From Nocardioides ungokensis (GTDB taxonomy: Bacteria > Actinomycetota > Actinomycetes > Propionibacteriales > Nocardioidaceae), in the NCBI RefSeq assembly GCF_013466985.1, contig NZ_CP059164.1, positions 62,001-126,000 of the forward strand: 64,000 bases of DNA, in the 5' to 3' direction. Both the position numbers and the translations under genes were made by a program. The notes beneath the pieces are model-generated. The model had not been told where the DNA came from. It worked only from the letters and a program-made list of their open reading frames with translations, and made no database searches. Positions 16,727 to 25,829 of the stretch are shown here, piece by piece. The first letter of the stretch is position 1, and each line of letters starts with the position of its first letter.

Positions 16727-18763
16727 GTGCGTCGCCTGGGGGTCGTGTTGATGGTGGTGCTCGGCCTCGTGTGCCTGGCGGCCTGCGACAGCGGCGCGTC
16801 GCGCGGGGGGACGACGCCCAAGAGCGACTGGTCCCCGGCTCCCACCCGCGTCGACGGCCTGAGCGTCCTGGCGGAGGCGGACACCGACGGCCTGCGGCTG
16901 CACACCGCCTCGGGGGACAAGACCTTCCTGCCCGGGATCAACCTCGGCAGCAGCGTGCCCACCCGCCAGCCGGGCGAGCTGGACGTGCTCACGGCCGACG
17001 ACTACCGCCGCTGGTTCGGCGAGATGGCGGGCCTCGGCATCCGGGTGATCCGCGTCTACACGGTGCACCCGCCCGCCTTCTACGACGAGCTCGCCGCCTG
17101 GAACAGGGCGCACCCGCAGTCGCCGCTCTACCTCGTGCAGGGCGTCTATCTGCCCGACGAGTCGTACGTCGAGCCGGGGCGCACGCTCTACTCGCCGTCG
17201 GTCGACCGGGCCTTCACCCGGGAGCTGGCCGACGCCGGCGCCGCCGTGCACGGCGACCTGACGCGCGCGCCGCAGCCCGGCCGGTCGTCGGGCACCTGGC
17301 ACACCGACGTGTCCCCGTGGCTGCTCGGCTGGATCGTCGGCGTCGAGTGGGACCCGGACGCCACCGCGCGCACCGACCGCCTCGAGCGGGACGCGGCCTA
17401 CCGCCCCGGCACCTACTTCCGCGCCACCGGGGACGCCACGGCGACCGAGCGCTGGATCGCCCGGCACCTCGACGGGCTGGCCGCGGCCGAGCACGAGCGG
17501 GGCGTGAGCGTGCCGATCGCGTTCGTGAACTGGCCGACCACCGACCCGCTGTCCCACCCCCAGGAGCCGATGCGGCAGGAGGACCTCGTCGGGGTCGACG
17601 CCGAGCACGTGCTGCCGACCCGCGCCTGGCCGGGCGGCACGTTCGCCAGCTTCCACGCCTACCCCTACTACCCGGACTTCCAGCGCTACGAGCCCGGACT
17701 GCAGCGGACGACGTGGCGCGGCCGGCCCGACCCGTACGCCGGCTACGTCCGGGCGCTGCGCGACCACTTCACCTCGATGCCGCTGGTGATCTCCGAGATG
17801 GGTGTCCCGTCCTCGCTCGGCTCGGCCCACCTCGGGCCGCTGGGGCGCGACCAGGGCTCGCACACCGAGCAACAGGCCATGCAGACCGACGCCGACCTGC
17901 TGCACCTCGTCCACGACCAGGGCGCGAGCGGCGCCTTCGTCTTCTCCTGGGCCGACGAGTGGTTCAAGCGCACGTGGAACACCCAGGACAGCCAGGTCGA
18001 CGCGCGGCGCCAGCTGTGGCACGACCCGCTGACCAACGAGCAGTGGTTCGGGGTGCTGGCCACCGACAGTGCCCGCGTCCCGGACTCCGGCCACGAGCTC
18101 ACACCCGCCTCGGGCGCCCTGGAGTACGTGCTGGCCGAGGCCGACGCGTCGTACCTCCACCTCGACGTGACCGGTCGCGAGGCCACCCCGGCGAAGGCCT
18201 CGATCCTTGTCGACTCGGTGCCGGGCGAGGGGCCCGACTACCGGGTGGACGTCGACGCGGCGGCGGGCACGGCGCGGGTGTCGGTGCGTCGCGACCTGGA
18301 GCCGGTGCGGCTCTACACGCGCGAGGCCATCCCCGCCATCGAGCGCCAGAGTGCCTGGCACGTCTACCGCCAGATCATGAACCGCAGCTACGAGGTGGCC
18401 GGGAAGCACCACGACGCCGAGCTCGGTGACGTCGGCGACCTGGTCCGGGGAGACTGGGACCCGACCTCCTCCGACTACGACAGCCTGGCGACCTGGCAGG
18501 TCGACGACGCCCACCGGACCCTGCACCTGCGGCTCCCCTGGTCGATGCTCGGCCTCGCCGACCCCTCGTCGCGCACGGCGCTGGGTGCGGGGAACCCGGC
18601 GGAGCTGGTCCGGGTGCCCGGGATCGGCCTCACCTTCGACGTCGACGGGGCCACCGCGCGGATGGACTACACCTGGCCGACGTGGAACCACGTCGGTTAC
18701 TCCGAGCGGCTCAAGGCGGGCAGCGGGGTGCTGGGCGAGGCGTTCCGGACCCTGGCTCCCTGA
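16727..18763 (+). CDS. Glycoside hydrolase-like (clan GH-A fold) lipoprotein
   Basis: A 678-residue protein with a lipobox (CLAACD, Cys20). The opening INLGSSVPTR, the RVIRVYTVHPP strand, Glu207 in GVEWDPD and Glu357 in LVISEMGVPSS resemble a TIM barrel in which glutamates end strands 4 and 7, as in clan GH-A glycosidases. The last ~230 residues look like a beta-rich accessory domain. I cannot name a GH family or substrate. The GTG start lies seven bases after a TAGCCT box that uses the stop codon of the preceding gene, so a leaderless transcript is likely. Function beyond the fold is inference. Confidence 0.6.
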   Translation: MRRLGVVLMVVLGLVCLAACDSGASRGGTTPKSDWSPAPTRVDGLSVLAEADTDGLRLHTASGDKTFLPGINLGSSVPTRQPGELDVLTADDYRRWFGEMAGLGIRVIRVYTVHPPAFYDELAAWNRAHPQSPLYLVQGVYLPDESYVEPGRTLYSPSVDRAFTRELADAGAAVHGDLTRAPQPGRSSGTWHTDVSPWLLGWIVGVEWDPDATARTDRLERDAAYRPGTYFRATGDATATERWIARHLDGLAAAEHERGVSVPIAFVNWPTTDPLSHPQEPMRQEDLVGVDAEHVLPTRAWPGGTFASFHAYPYYPDFQRYEPGLQRTTWRGRPDPYAGYVRALRDHFTSMPLVISEMGVPSSLGSAHLGPLGRDQGSHTEQQAMQTDADLLHLVHDQGASGAFVFSWADEWFKRTWNTQDSQVDARRQLWHDPLTNEQWFGVLATDSARVPDSGHELTPASGALEYVLAEADASYLHLDVTGREATPAKASILVDSVPGEGPDYRVDVDAAAGTARVSVRRDLEPVRLYTREAIPAIERQSAWHVYRQIMNRSYEVAGKHHDAELGDVGDLVRGDWDPTSSDYDSLATWQVDDAHRTLHLRLPWSMLGLADPSSRTALGAGNPAELVRVPGIGLTFDVDGATARMDYTWPTWNHVGYSERLKAGSGVLGEAFRTLAP

Positions 18764-18796
18764 CGCCGTGCCATGGCGGCGGTTAGGGTCGGGGGC

Positions 18797-20752
18797 GTGA
18801 GCATCCTGGATGAGGCCCGCGAGGGCATGAACCCCGAGATCCGTCCGCAGGACGACCTGTTCGGCCACGTCAACGGACGGTGGCTCGACGAGGTCGAGAT
18901 CCCCTCCGACCGGTCGAGCTGGGGGCCGTTCGTGCAGCTGGCCGACGCGGCCGAGGAGCACGTGCACCGGATCATCGAGGACCTGGCCGCCCAGGTCACC
19001 TCGGGTGACGGCGCGCCCATCGACGAGGACGCCCGCAAGATCGGCGACCTCTTCGCCTCCTTCATGGACACCGGGGAGATCGAGCGCCGCGGCCTGCGCC
19101 CGGTGCGCCCGCTGATCGACGCCGTGGCCTCGCTGCGCGACGTGCGCGACCTCGCGGCGTTCCTCGGCGAGTTCGAGCGGATCGGAGGCCACGGTCTCTT
19201 CGGCTCCTACGTCGACACCGACGACCGGCAGTCCGACCGCTACCTCTTCCACATCGTGCAGGGCGGGCTCGGCCTGCCCGACGAGTCCTACTACCGCGAC
19301 GACAAGTTCGCCGAGGTGCGCGAGAAGTACGTCGCCTACCTGACCCGGCTGCTCGGCCTGGCCGGCCACGAGAACGCCGCCGAGGCCGCGAGCACCGTCC
19401 TGGCGATCGACACCCGCCTCGCCGCCGGCCACTGGGAGCGGGCGGAGACCCGCGACGTCCAGAAGACCTACAACCTGAAGACGGCCGAGGAGCTCAAGGC
19501 CCTCTGCCCGTCGTTCGACTGGGACGCCTACGTCACCAACCTCGGCGGCAAGGACAAGACCATCGCCGAGGTCTGCGTGCGCCAGCCCTCCTACCTCGCC
19601 CACCTCTCGACGGTCCTCGACGAGGTGCCGATCGAGGAGTGGAAGGAGTGGCTGCTCAGCCACGTCGTCCGCGCCTCCGCGCCGTACCTCACCGACGACC
19701 TGGTCGAGACCAACTTCGACTTCTACGGCCGCACCCTCAACGGCACCCCCGAGCTGCGCGCCCGCTGGAAGCGCGGCGTCGCGCTGGTCGAGGGCGCGAT
19801 CGGCGAGGCCGTCGGCAAGGAGTACGTCGCCCGGCACTTCCCGCCGAGCTCCAAGGCGATGATGGACGACCTGGTCGCCAACCTGCTGGCCGCCTACCGC
19901 GACTCGATCTCCCGGCTGGACTGGATGACCGAGGAGACCAAGGAGCGGGCCTACGAGAAGCTCGAGACCTTCAACCCGAAGATCGGCTACCCGAAGACCT
20001 TCCGCGACTACTCGGCGCTGCAGGTCAGCCCCGACGACCTGCTGGGCAACGTGGCGTCCGCGTCCGCGTTCGAGACCGACCGGCAGCTGGCCAAGATCGG
20101 CTCCCCGGTCGACCGCGACGAGTGGTTCATGCTGCCGCAGACCGTCAACGCCTACTACAACCCGGGCACCAACGAGATCTGCTTCCCCGCCGGGATCCTG
20201 CAGAAGCCGTTCTTCAGCCCCGACGCACACCCGGCGGAGAACTACGGCGGCATCGGCGCGGTCATCGGCCACGAGATCGGCCACGGCTTCGACGACCAGG
20301 GCGCCCAGTACGACGGCACCGGCACCCTCAACGACTGGTGGACGCCGGCCGACAAGGCGGCCTTCGAGGTGAAGTCGAAGGCGCTGATCGAGCAGTACGA
20401 CGCCTTCGAGCCGCGCACCCTCCCCGGCGAGCACGTCAACGGCGCGCTGACCGTGGGTGAGAACATCGGCGACCTCGGTGGTCTCACGATCGGCCACACG
20501 GCGTACCTCATCGCCCAGGGCGGCCAGGCGTCGGTCGAGGAGCGGCAGCGGCTCTTCATGAACTGGGCCTACTGCTGGCGCACCAAGCGCCGCAAGGAGC
20601 AGGAGCTGCAGTACCTCACCATCGACCCGCACAGTCCCGCGGAGTTCCGGGCCAACATCGTGCGCAACCTCGACGAGTTCCACGAGGTGTTCGGCACCGT
20701 CGAGGGTGACGGCCTGTGGCTGGACCCCGCGGAGCGCGTCCGGATCTGGTGA
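18797..20752 (+). CDS. pepO: M13-family (neprilysin-like) metallopeptidase
   Basis: A 651-residue gluzincin. The zinc motif HEIGH begins near residue 492, preceded by NAYYNPGTNEICFPAGILQ and followed by ENIGDLGGLTIG, where the third ligand glutamate lies. The C-terminus ends with the usual W-terminated tail (RVRIW). There is no signal peptide or membrane anchor, so it is probably a cytosolic oligopeptidase, as in other actinobacteria. I chose GTG at 18797 over ATG at 18773 because it begins the conserved SILDEAREGM segment and sits seven bases from a TAGGGT box. Confidence 0.88.
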   Translation: MSILDEAREGMNPEIRPQDDLFGHVNGRWLDEVEIPSDRSSWGPFVQLADAAEEHVHRIIEDLAAQVTSGDGAPIDEDARKIGDLFASFMDTGEIERRGLRPVRPLIDAVASLRDVRDLAAFLGEFERIGGHGLFGSYVDTDDRQSDRYLFHIVQGGLGLPDESYYRDDKFAEVREKYVAYLTRLLGLAGHENAAEAASTVLAIDTRLAAGHWERAETRDVQKTYNLKTAEELKALCPSFDWDAYVTNLGGKDKTIAEVCVRQPSYLAHLSTVLDEVPIEEWKEWLLSHVVRASAPYLTDDLVETNFDFYGRTLNGTPELRARWKRGVALVEGAIGEAVGKEYVARHFPPSSKAMMDDLVANLLAAYRDSISRLDWMTEETKERAYEKLETFNPKIGYPKTFRDYSALQVSPDDLLGNVASASAFETDRQLAKIGSPVDRDEWFMLPQTVNAYYNPGTNEICFPAGILQKPFFSPDAHPAENYGGIGAVIGHEIGHGFDDQGAQYDGTGTLNDWWTPADKAAFEVKSKALIEQYDAFEPRTLPGEHVNGALTVGENIGDLGGLTIGHTAYLIAQGGQASVEERQRLFMNWAYCWRTKRRKEQELQYLTIDPHSPAEFRANIVRNLDEFHEVFGTVEGDGLWLDPAERVRIW

Positions 20753-20753
20753 C

Positions 20754-21414
20754 GTGACCACGATCGGCGTCTGCGAGGACGACGCGCAGCTCCGGTCCGT
20801 CATCACCCGCGCCTTCAAGGCCGAGGACTTCGACGTGGTCAGCGTGGCGACGGGCGCGGAGGCGCTGCGCGCGTTCGTGGAGCGCCAGCCCGACGTGATC
20901 GTGCTCGACCTCGGCCTGCCCGACGTCGACGGCCGCGACGTCTGCCTGGCGCTCAAGGCCAACGGCGTCGTGGCGCCGGTCCTGATGCTCACCGCCCGGA
21001 CCGGCGTCCACCACAAGGTGGCGGGCTTCGAGGCCGGGGCCGACGACTACCTCGGCAAGCCGTTCGCTGGCCGAGCTGATGGCCCGGGTCCGGGTCCTCG
21101 AGCGGCGGGCGATCGCGATGCGGCCGACACCGGAGGGGGCGCGGCTCGACCCGGCGACGCACGCCGTCGTGGACGGCGAGGTGTCGGTGGCACTGACGCC
21201 CACCGAGTTCGCGGTGCTGGCTCGCCTGATGAGCGTCCCCGGTGAGGTCGTCCGGCGCCGGGCCCTGGTGGCCGCCGGCTGGCCCGACGGCGCCATCGTC
21301 TCCGACAACACCCTGGACTCCTACGTGCGGCGGATCCGCAACAAGCTCTCCGGCCTCCCGGAGGGCGGCCCCCGGGTCGAGACCGTCCACGGGGTCGGCT
21401 ACGTATGGCGCTGA
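20754..21414 (+). pseudogene. OmpR/PhoB-family response regulator, frameshifted
   Basis: The receiver domain is intact: GVCEDDAQLR acidic pocket, phosphoacceptor Asp52 in IVLDLGLPD, and Lys in GKPF. A winged-helix output domain follows in another frame (TPTEFAVLARL through VHGVGYVWR). The frames join at 21063-21067, where two bases of an Ala codon appear lost (GKPF-A-LAELMARV expected). Repaired, it is a normal ~220-residue regulator. It begins one base after the M13 peptidase stop and overlaps the histidine kinase gene by ten bases, so kinase and regulator form one unit. Sequence error is likely. Confidence 0.8.
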
Positions 21415-22709
21415 TCCCGGTCGGGCTGCGCGCCCGGCTGGTCTGGGTGACGATGCTGATCACGACCCTCGTCGTGGCCGCGGTCATCGTGCTGGTGCAG
21501 GTCTACCTCGCCCGGGTGACCACTGCCGACTCCACCGAGGTGGCCCGGGCGCGGGCCGACGCCGTGGCGGGCACGGTCCGTGTCGTGCACGGGAAGCTGA
21601 CCGTGCTGGAGGCGAGCTCGGCCACCCTCGACCGCGACGTGTGGGTCTTCGACGCCCACGGGCACCTGGCCGAGGGCCGGCTCCCCCGGGACCGGGCGTC
21701 GGTGGTCACCGGCCTCGGCGCCAGTCCGGTCGCCGGCTCGCAGGTCCTCGCCGAGCGGGTACGCCTCGTCTCCCAGCCGGTCGTGCAGGACGGCACCCGG
21801 ATCGGGGTGGTGGTGGCCGGCGTCGACCTCACGCCGTACGAGCACGCCGAGAGCCGCGGGCTGTGGCTCTCCCTGGTCCTCGGGCTGCTGACGATCGTCG
21901 CCGCAGGCGTCGCCGCGGGGGAGGCCGCCCGGCGCACGCTCGGGCAGGTCCACCACATGGTCCGCAACGCCCAGGACTGGGAGGAGCACGACCTCGACCG
22001 CCGCTTCGACCTCGGGCCGCCCGTCGACGAGATCACCGAGCTCGGCCAGACCCTCGACCACATGCTCGACCGGATCGCCGAGGCGCTGCACGCGGAACGA
22101 CGGCTCTCCGACGAGGTGGCGCACGAGTTCCGGACGCCGCTGACGGTGATCCGCGCCGAGGCCGAGCTGGCCCTGGCCGCCTCGGACCCTGCCCAGCACG
22201 AGCCGCTGCGGGCGATCGTGGAGGCCGCCGAGCGGCTCGACGGGGTGGTCGGCTCGATGCTGGACGCCGCCCGCTCGCGCCACGACGAGGAGTCGACCGC
22301 CGACGCGGTCCGGGTCCTCACCGCCCTGGCCACCAGCCGCCCGCACGAGATCACGATCCGGCCGCCCGAGCCCGGTCCCGACGTGTGGGTGGCGGCGCCG
22401 CCGGAGCTGGTGCGGGCGGCGCTCACGCCGCTGCTCGACAACGCCCTGCGGCACGCCGCTGCGAGCGTGTGGATGACGGTCGAGCCGCGAGGCGACCGGG
22501 TGGTCCTGACGGTGCTCGACGACGGGCCCGGGGTCACCGAGCAGGAGGCCGGCGAGGTGTTCCGTCCCGGCCACCGGGGGGTCGTCGGGGGCTCCGCGGG
22601 GCTGGGGCTGGCCGTCGTACGCCGCCTCGTGGAGTCGGTGGGCGGGACCGTCCGGGCGGTGCCGGGGCAGGGCGGGCGCTTCGAGGTCGACCTGCCCGCC
22701 GGGGACTGA
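21405..22709 (+). CDS. Two-component sensor histidine kinase
   Basis: A 434-residue membrane kinase. Transmembrane segments near residues 10-35 and 150-172 enclose an extracytoplasmic sensor of ~115 residues. A HAMP-like linker follows. The H box is SDEVAHEFRTPL with His240, the N box LLDNALRHAA, the D/F/G boxes DDGPGV and GSAGLGLAVVRRLV. It should autophosphorylate and pass phosphate to the regulator encoded just upstream. The signal sensed is not evident. A 14-bp hairpin lies downstream at 22848-22882. Confidence 0.88.
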   Translation: MALIPVGLRARLVWVTMLITTLVVAAVIVLVQVYLARVTTADSTEVARARADAVAGTVRVVHGKLTVLEASSATLDRDVWVFDAHGHLAEGRLPRDRASVVTGLGASPVAGSQVLAERVRLVSQPVVQDGTRIGVVVAGVDLTPYEHAESRGLWLSLVLGLLTIVAAGVAAGEAARRTLGQVHHMVRNAQDWEEHDLDRRFDLGPPVDEITELGQTLDHMLDRIAEALHAERRLSDEVAHEFRTPLTVIRAEAELALAASDPAQHEPLRAIVEAAERLDGVVGSMLDAARSRHDEESTADAVRVLTALATSRPHEITIRPPEPGPDVWVAAPPELVRAALTPLLDNALRHAAASVWMTVEPRGDRVVLTVLDDGPGVTEQEAGEVFRPGHRGVVGGSAGLGLAVVRRLVESVGGTVRAVPGQGGRFEVDLPAGD

Positions 22710-22847
22710 GCACCGGTCAGATTTTCGGCAGGAGCCGTCACCCACGATGGAGGAGTGTCCACCCGGGGTGGCGGGCTGCCCCTTCCCGTCCACCCGCTGG
22801 CGACGTCGGCGTTGCCGTCGTCCGCACCGCACCGGGTCGCACGATCT

Positions 22848-22882
22848 CCGGTCCGTCCACGTCCCCCGCGTGGGCGGACCGG
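22848..22882. terminator. 14-bp hairpin after the two-component genes
   Basis: CCGGTCCGTCCACG (22848-22861) pairs with CGTGGGCGGACCGG (22869-22882) with one G-T wobble and a seven-base loop. It lies about 140 bp after the kinase gene and just before the A/T-rich promoter of the next gene. The gap 22710-22911 holds nothing else I recognise. Confidence 0.4.
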
Positions 22883-22911
22883 TTCCATTTCGGGGCGCCC
22901 CTTGATCGCGG

Positions 22912-22935
22912 TGTAATGATGATTACATGATTACA
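22912..22935 (+). promoter_or_regulatory. Palindromic operator overlapping -10 box and start codon
   Basis: TGTAAT-GATG-ATTACA (22912-22927) is a perfect 6-4-6 palindrome. A second ATTACA at 22930-22935 makes ATGATTAC a direct tandem repeat. TGTAAT doubles as a good -10 box nine bases before the ATG at 22927. This is a small A/T-rich island in very GC-rich DNA. The downstream protein looks like a DNA-binding protein, so autoregulation is the obvious hypothesis. Confidence 0.5.
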
Positions 22936-23457
22936 AATGAGGTTCAGGAGCGGGTGAGCGGCTGGTTCGCCGGCCGGCTCCCCGAGGAGTGGAAGACCGA
23001 GAGCCCCCGGGTGACGGTCGATCGTGAGGAGATCACCGTCGTCCTCACCCAGCCCGACGTCGCCCTCGACACCGAGGAGGGGGAGCCGTCGGAGGTCCAG
23101 GTGGCCGAGGCCCGCGCCGGCCGGTCCCGGGCGTTCCGCGAGGAGACCCGCGAGCGGCGGATGGAGATCGCCCGGGAGGCGGAGCACCGCTTCGAGCGCA
23201 AGGTCTCGTGGGCGGTCCGGATCGGCGACCGCGAGGAGCTGTGGACGCACGTCGCCGCGCCGGTGATGACGCGCCTGCGGCAGCCGCAACGGCTGGTGCT
23301 CGACACCCTCGTCGACGCCGGGGTGGCCCGGTCCCGTTCGGAGGCCCTGGCCTGGTGCGTGCGCCTGGTCGGCCAGCACGAGAGCGACTGGCTCGCCGAG
23401 CTGCGCGACGCCATGGGTGCCGTGGCCGACGTACGCAGCAAGGGCCCGGACGCCTGA
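22927..23457 (+). CDS. Conserved actinobacterial protein with probable ribbon-helix-helix C-terminus
   Basis: A 176-residue acidic, soluble protein. The middle is highly charged and helical (REETRERRMEIAREAEHRF). The C-terminal ~55 residues (RLVLDTLVDAGVARSRSEAL) have the RSRSEAL pattern of ribbon-helix-helix proteins. I recall close relatives across actinobacteria but no defined function. The start codon lies within a palindrome that is also its -10 region, so a leaderless, self-regulated transcript is plausible. It stands alone between a two-component system and a helicase. Confidence 0.6.
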   Translation: MITNEVQERVSGWFAGRLPEEWKTESPRVTVDREEITVVLTQPDVALDTEEGEPSEVQVAEARAGRSRAFREETRERRMEIAREAEHRFERKVSWAVRIGDREELWTHVAAPVMTRLRQPQRLVLDTLVDAGVARSRSEALAWCVRLVGQHESDWLAELRDAMGAVADVRSKGPDA

Positions 23458-23468
23458 GCGACCCACGA

Positions 23469-23522
23469 CCGGGTCGTGCGGCTGAGGGTGCGCCCCGGCG
23501 CACTGGCACCCGCACGACCCGG
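23469..23522. repeat. Intergenic nested palindrome
   Basis: CCGGGTCGTGCGG (23469-23481) and its exact complement (23510-23522) enclose a second imperfect pair (GGGTGCG/GGCACCC). It fills the gap between two co-directional genes, so a terminator is the simplest role. Confidence 0.5.
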
Positions 23523-23575
23523 GGTCTGTGGAGGGCGCGTCGGCGCTGTCGGCCGGCGCTGGTAGACAGGGTCGG

Positions 23576-25711
23576 GTGAGCCCCACCCTGCCGCCGACCG
23601 CGGACCGCCCGACCGCCGAGCTCCGCCAGCAGACCCGGGAGCAGGCGGAGGCCCACCTGCGCGCGCTCGTCGGGAGCGACGCCGCGCGCCTGCGGGAGGA
23701 CCAGTGGACCGCGATCGAGGCGCTGGCCGTCGACCGGCGTCGCTCGCTGGTCGTGCAGCGCACCGGCTGGGGCAAGTCGGCGGTCTACTTCGTCGCGACG
23801 CTGCTGCTCCGGCAGGCCGGTGCCGGGCCGACCGTGATCGTCTCCCCGCTGCTGGCCCTGATGCGCAACCAGATCGCGGCGGCCGAGCGGGCCGGGATCC
23901 GTGCCGTGACCATCAACTCGACCAACATCGAGGACTGGCAGCCCATCCACGACGCGATCCGCGCCGGGGAGGTCGACGTGCTGCTGGTGAGCCCCGAGCG
24001 GCTCAACAACCCCGGCTTCCGCGACGAGGTGCTGCCCCGGCTGGCCGAGACCTGCGGCCTGCTCGTCGTCGACGAGGCCCACTGCATCTCCGACTGGGGC
24101 CACGACTTCCGCCCCGACTACCGGCGGATCCGGACCCTGCTGACCGACCTGCCCGAGGGCATCCCGGTGCTGGCCACCACCGCCACGGCCAACGCCCGGG
24201 TGACGGCCGACGTCGCCGAGCAGCTCGAGGGCACCGACGGGCGGGCCGACGTCCTGGTCCTGCGCGGATCGCTGGACCGCGAGTCGCTGCGGCTCGGGGT
24301 GGTGCGGCTGAAGACCGCCGAGCAGCGGCTGGCCTGGCTGGCCGACCACCTGGCCGAGCAGCCCGGCTCGGGCATCATCTACTGCCTCACCGTCGCGGCC
24401 ACCCAGGAGATCGCCGACTACCTGCGCTCCCGGGGCCACGACGTCGCGGCGTACTCCGGCCAGACCGACCCCACCGAGCGGCACGCCCTCGAGCAGGACC
24501 TCGCGTCCGGGCGGGTCAAGGCCCTGGTGGCCACCAGCGCGCTCGGGATGGGCTTCGACGCCACGCTCGGCTTCGTCGTCAACATGGGCGCCCCGTCGTC
24601 GCCGGTCGCCTACTACCAGCAGGTCGGCCGCGCCGGTCGTGGCACCGACGAGGCGACGGTGGTGCTGCTGCCGGCCCTGGAGGACCACGACATCTGGGCC
24701 TACTTCGCCTCGCTCGCCTTCCCGCGCGAGGAGCAGGTGCGCCAGACCCTGGAGGTGCTCGCCGGGGAGGGGCGGCCGATGAGCACCGCCGCCCTGGAGA
24801 CCTACGTCGAGCTCAACCGCAACCGCCTCGAGACGATGCTCAAGGTGCTCGACGTGGACGGCGCCGTACGCCGGGTGCGCGGCGGCTGGGAGGCCACCGG
24901 CCGGGAGTGGGCCTACGACGAGGAGCGCTACCGCCGTGTCACGGAGGCCCGCGAGCGGGAGCAGCAGGCGATGCTCGACTACCTCGCGACCGACCGGTGC
25001 CGGATGTGGTTCCTGCGCGACCAGCTCGACGACCCGGCCGCGGACACCTGTGGTCGCTGCGACAACTGCGGCGGCCTCGACCTCTCCCTCGAGATCTCGG
25101 AGGCGGCGGTGGAGGAGGCCGGCGCCCGGCTGTCGCGTCCCGGCGTCGTGATCGAGCCGCGGAAGATGTGGCCGACTGCCCTGGGCAACCTCGGCGTCGA
25201 TCTGCGCGGCAAGATCGCCGACGGTGCGGGCGAGGGGCGGGCGGTGGCCCGCCTCACCGACCTCGGCTACGGCCAGGCGCTGCGTGACCTCTTCCGTCCC
25301 GGCGAGCCCGACGGACCGGTCCCGGTGCCGCTGGTGAAGGCGGTCATCGAGGTGCTCGGGGACTGGCGGCCCACGGTCGAGGGCATCGTCGTCGTCGAGT
25401 CCGCGACCCGGCCCACCCTGACGGCCGACCTGGCCGACGGGCTGTCCCGCTACCTGCGGGTGCCGGTCCTCGGCCGCTACGCGATCGCCGACCCGGGCGT
25501 GGAGCCCGGGCAGGGCGCCATGAACTCCGCCCAGCGGGTCGCGGCCGTGGGCCGTCGCTTCCGGCTCGACAGCGACCCGCTGGAGGGCCGGTCGGTGCTG
25601 CTGGTCGACGACCTGGTCGTCAGCGGCTGGACCATGACCCTGGCTGCCCGCGCGGCACGGCAGGCGGGCGCGGCCGACGTGCTGCCGCTCGCCCTGGGCA
25701 CCCAGTCCTGA
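23576..25711 (+). CDS. RecQ-family DNA helicase fused to a phosphoribosyltransferase-like domain
   Basis: A 711-residue protein. The helicase core spans ~30-500: motif I TGWGKSAVYF, motif II DEAHCISDWGHDFRPDY (RecQ-type DEAH plus aromatic loop), motif III ATTATAN and motif VI QVGRAGR. The zinc-binding cysteines are C...CGRCDNC. The last ~130 residues contain VLLVDDLVVSGWTMTLAARA, the PRPP-binding signature of type I phosphoribosyltransferases, preceded by AMNSAQRVA. This fused arrangement recurs in actinobacteria. The PRTase part may sense or use nucleotides (inference). The GTG at 23576 follows a TAGACA box by seven bases. Confidence 0.82.
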   Translation: MSPTLPPTADRPTAELRQQTREQAEAHLRALVGSDAARLREDQWTAIEALAVDRRRSLVVQRTGWGKSAVYFVATLLLRQAGAGPTVIVSPLLALMRNQIAAAERAGIRAVTINSTNIEDWQPIHDAIRAGEVDVLLVSPERLNNPGFRDEVLPRLAETCGLLVVDEAHCISDWGHDFRPDYRRIRTLLTDLPEGIPVLATTATANARVTADVAEQLEGTDGRADVLVLRGSLDRESLRLGVVRLKTAEQRLAWLADHLAEQPGSGIIYCLTVAATQEIADYLRSRGHDVAAYSGQTDPTERHALEQDLASGRVKALVATSALGMGFDATLGFVVNMGAPSSPVAYYQQVGRAGRGTDEATVVLLPALEDHDIWAYFASLAFPREEQVRQTLEVLAGEGRPMSTAALETYVELNRNRLETMLKVLDVDGAVRRVRGGWEATGREWAYDEERYRRVTEAREREQQAMLDYLATDRCRMWFLRDQLDDPAADTCGRCDNCGGLDLSLEISEAAVEEAGARLSRPGVVIEPRKMWPTALGNLGVDLRGKIADGAGEGRAVARLTDLGYGQALRDLFRPGEPDGPVPVPLVKAVIEVLGDWRPTVEGIVVVESATRPTLTADLADGLSRYLRVPVLGRYAIADPGVEPGQGAMNSAQRVAAVGRRFRLDSDPLEGRSVLLVDDLVVSGWTMTLAARAARQAGAADVLPLALGTQS

Positions 25712-25714
25712 CCC

Positions 25715-25818
25715 GATCGTTGAGTTGGGCCGGATTCGGTCGCGAGTTGGGCCTGATTCGGACCTGACGGCCCGGATCAGGCCCAACTCAACGCCGATTT
25801 GGGCCCAACTCAACGATC
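25715..25818. repeat. Nested palindrome built from four copies of an 18-mer
   Basis: Outer arms GATCGTTGAGTTGGGCC (25715-25731) and its exact complement (25802-25818) enclose inner arms GAGTTGGGCCTGAT (25744-25757) and its complement (25776-25789). The unit GAGTTGGGCCkGATTCGG occurs twice directly, then twice inverted. It lies between convergent genes, where a two-way terminator would be expected, but the sequence is far longer and more ordered than that role needs. Confidence 0.7.
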
Positions 25819-25829
25819 CGGTCGAGTCG

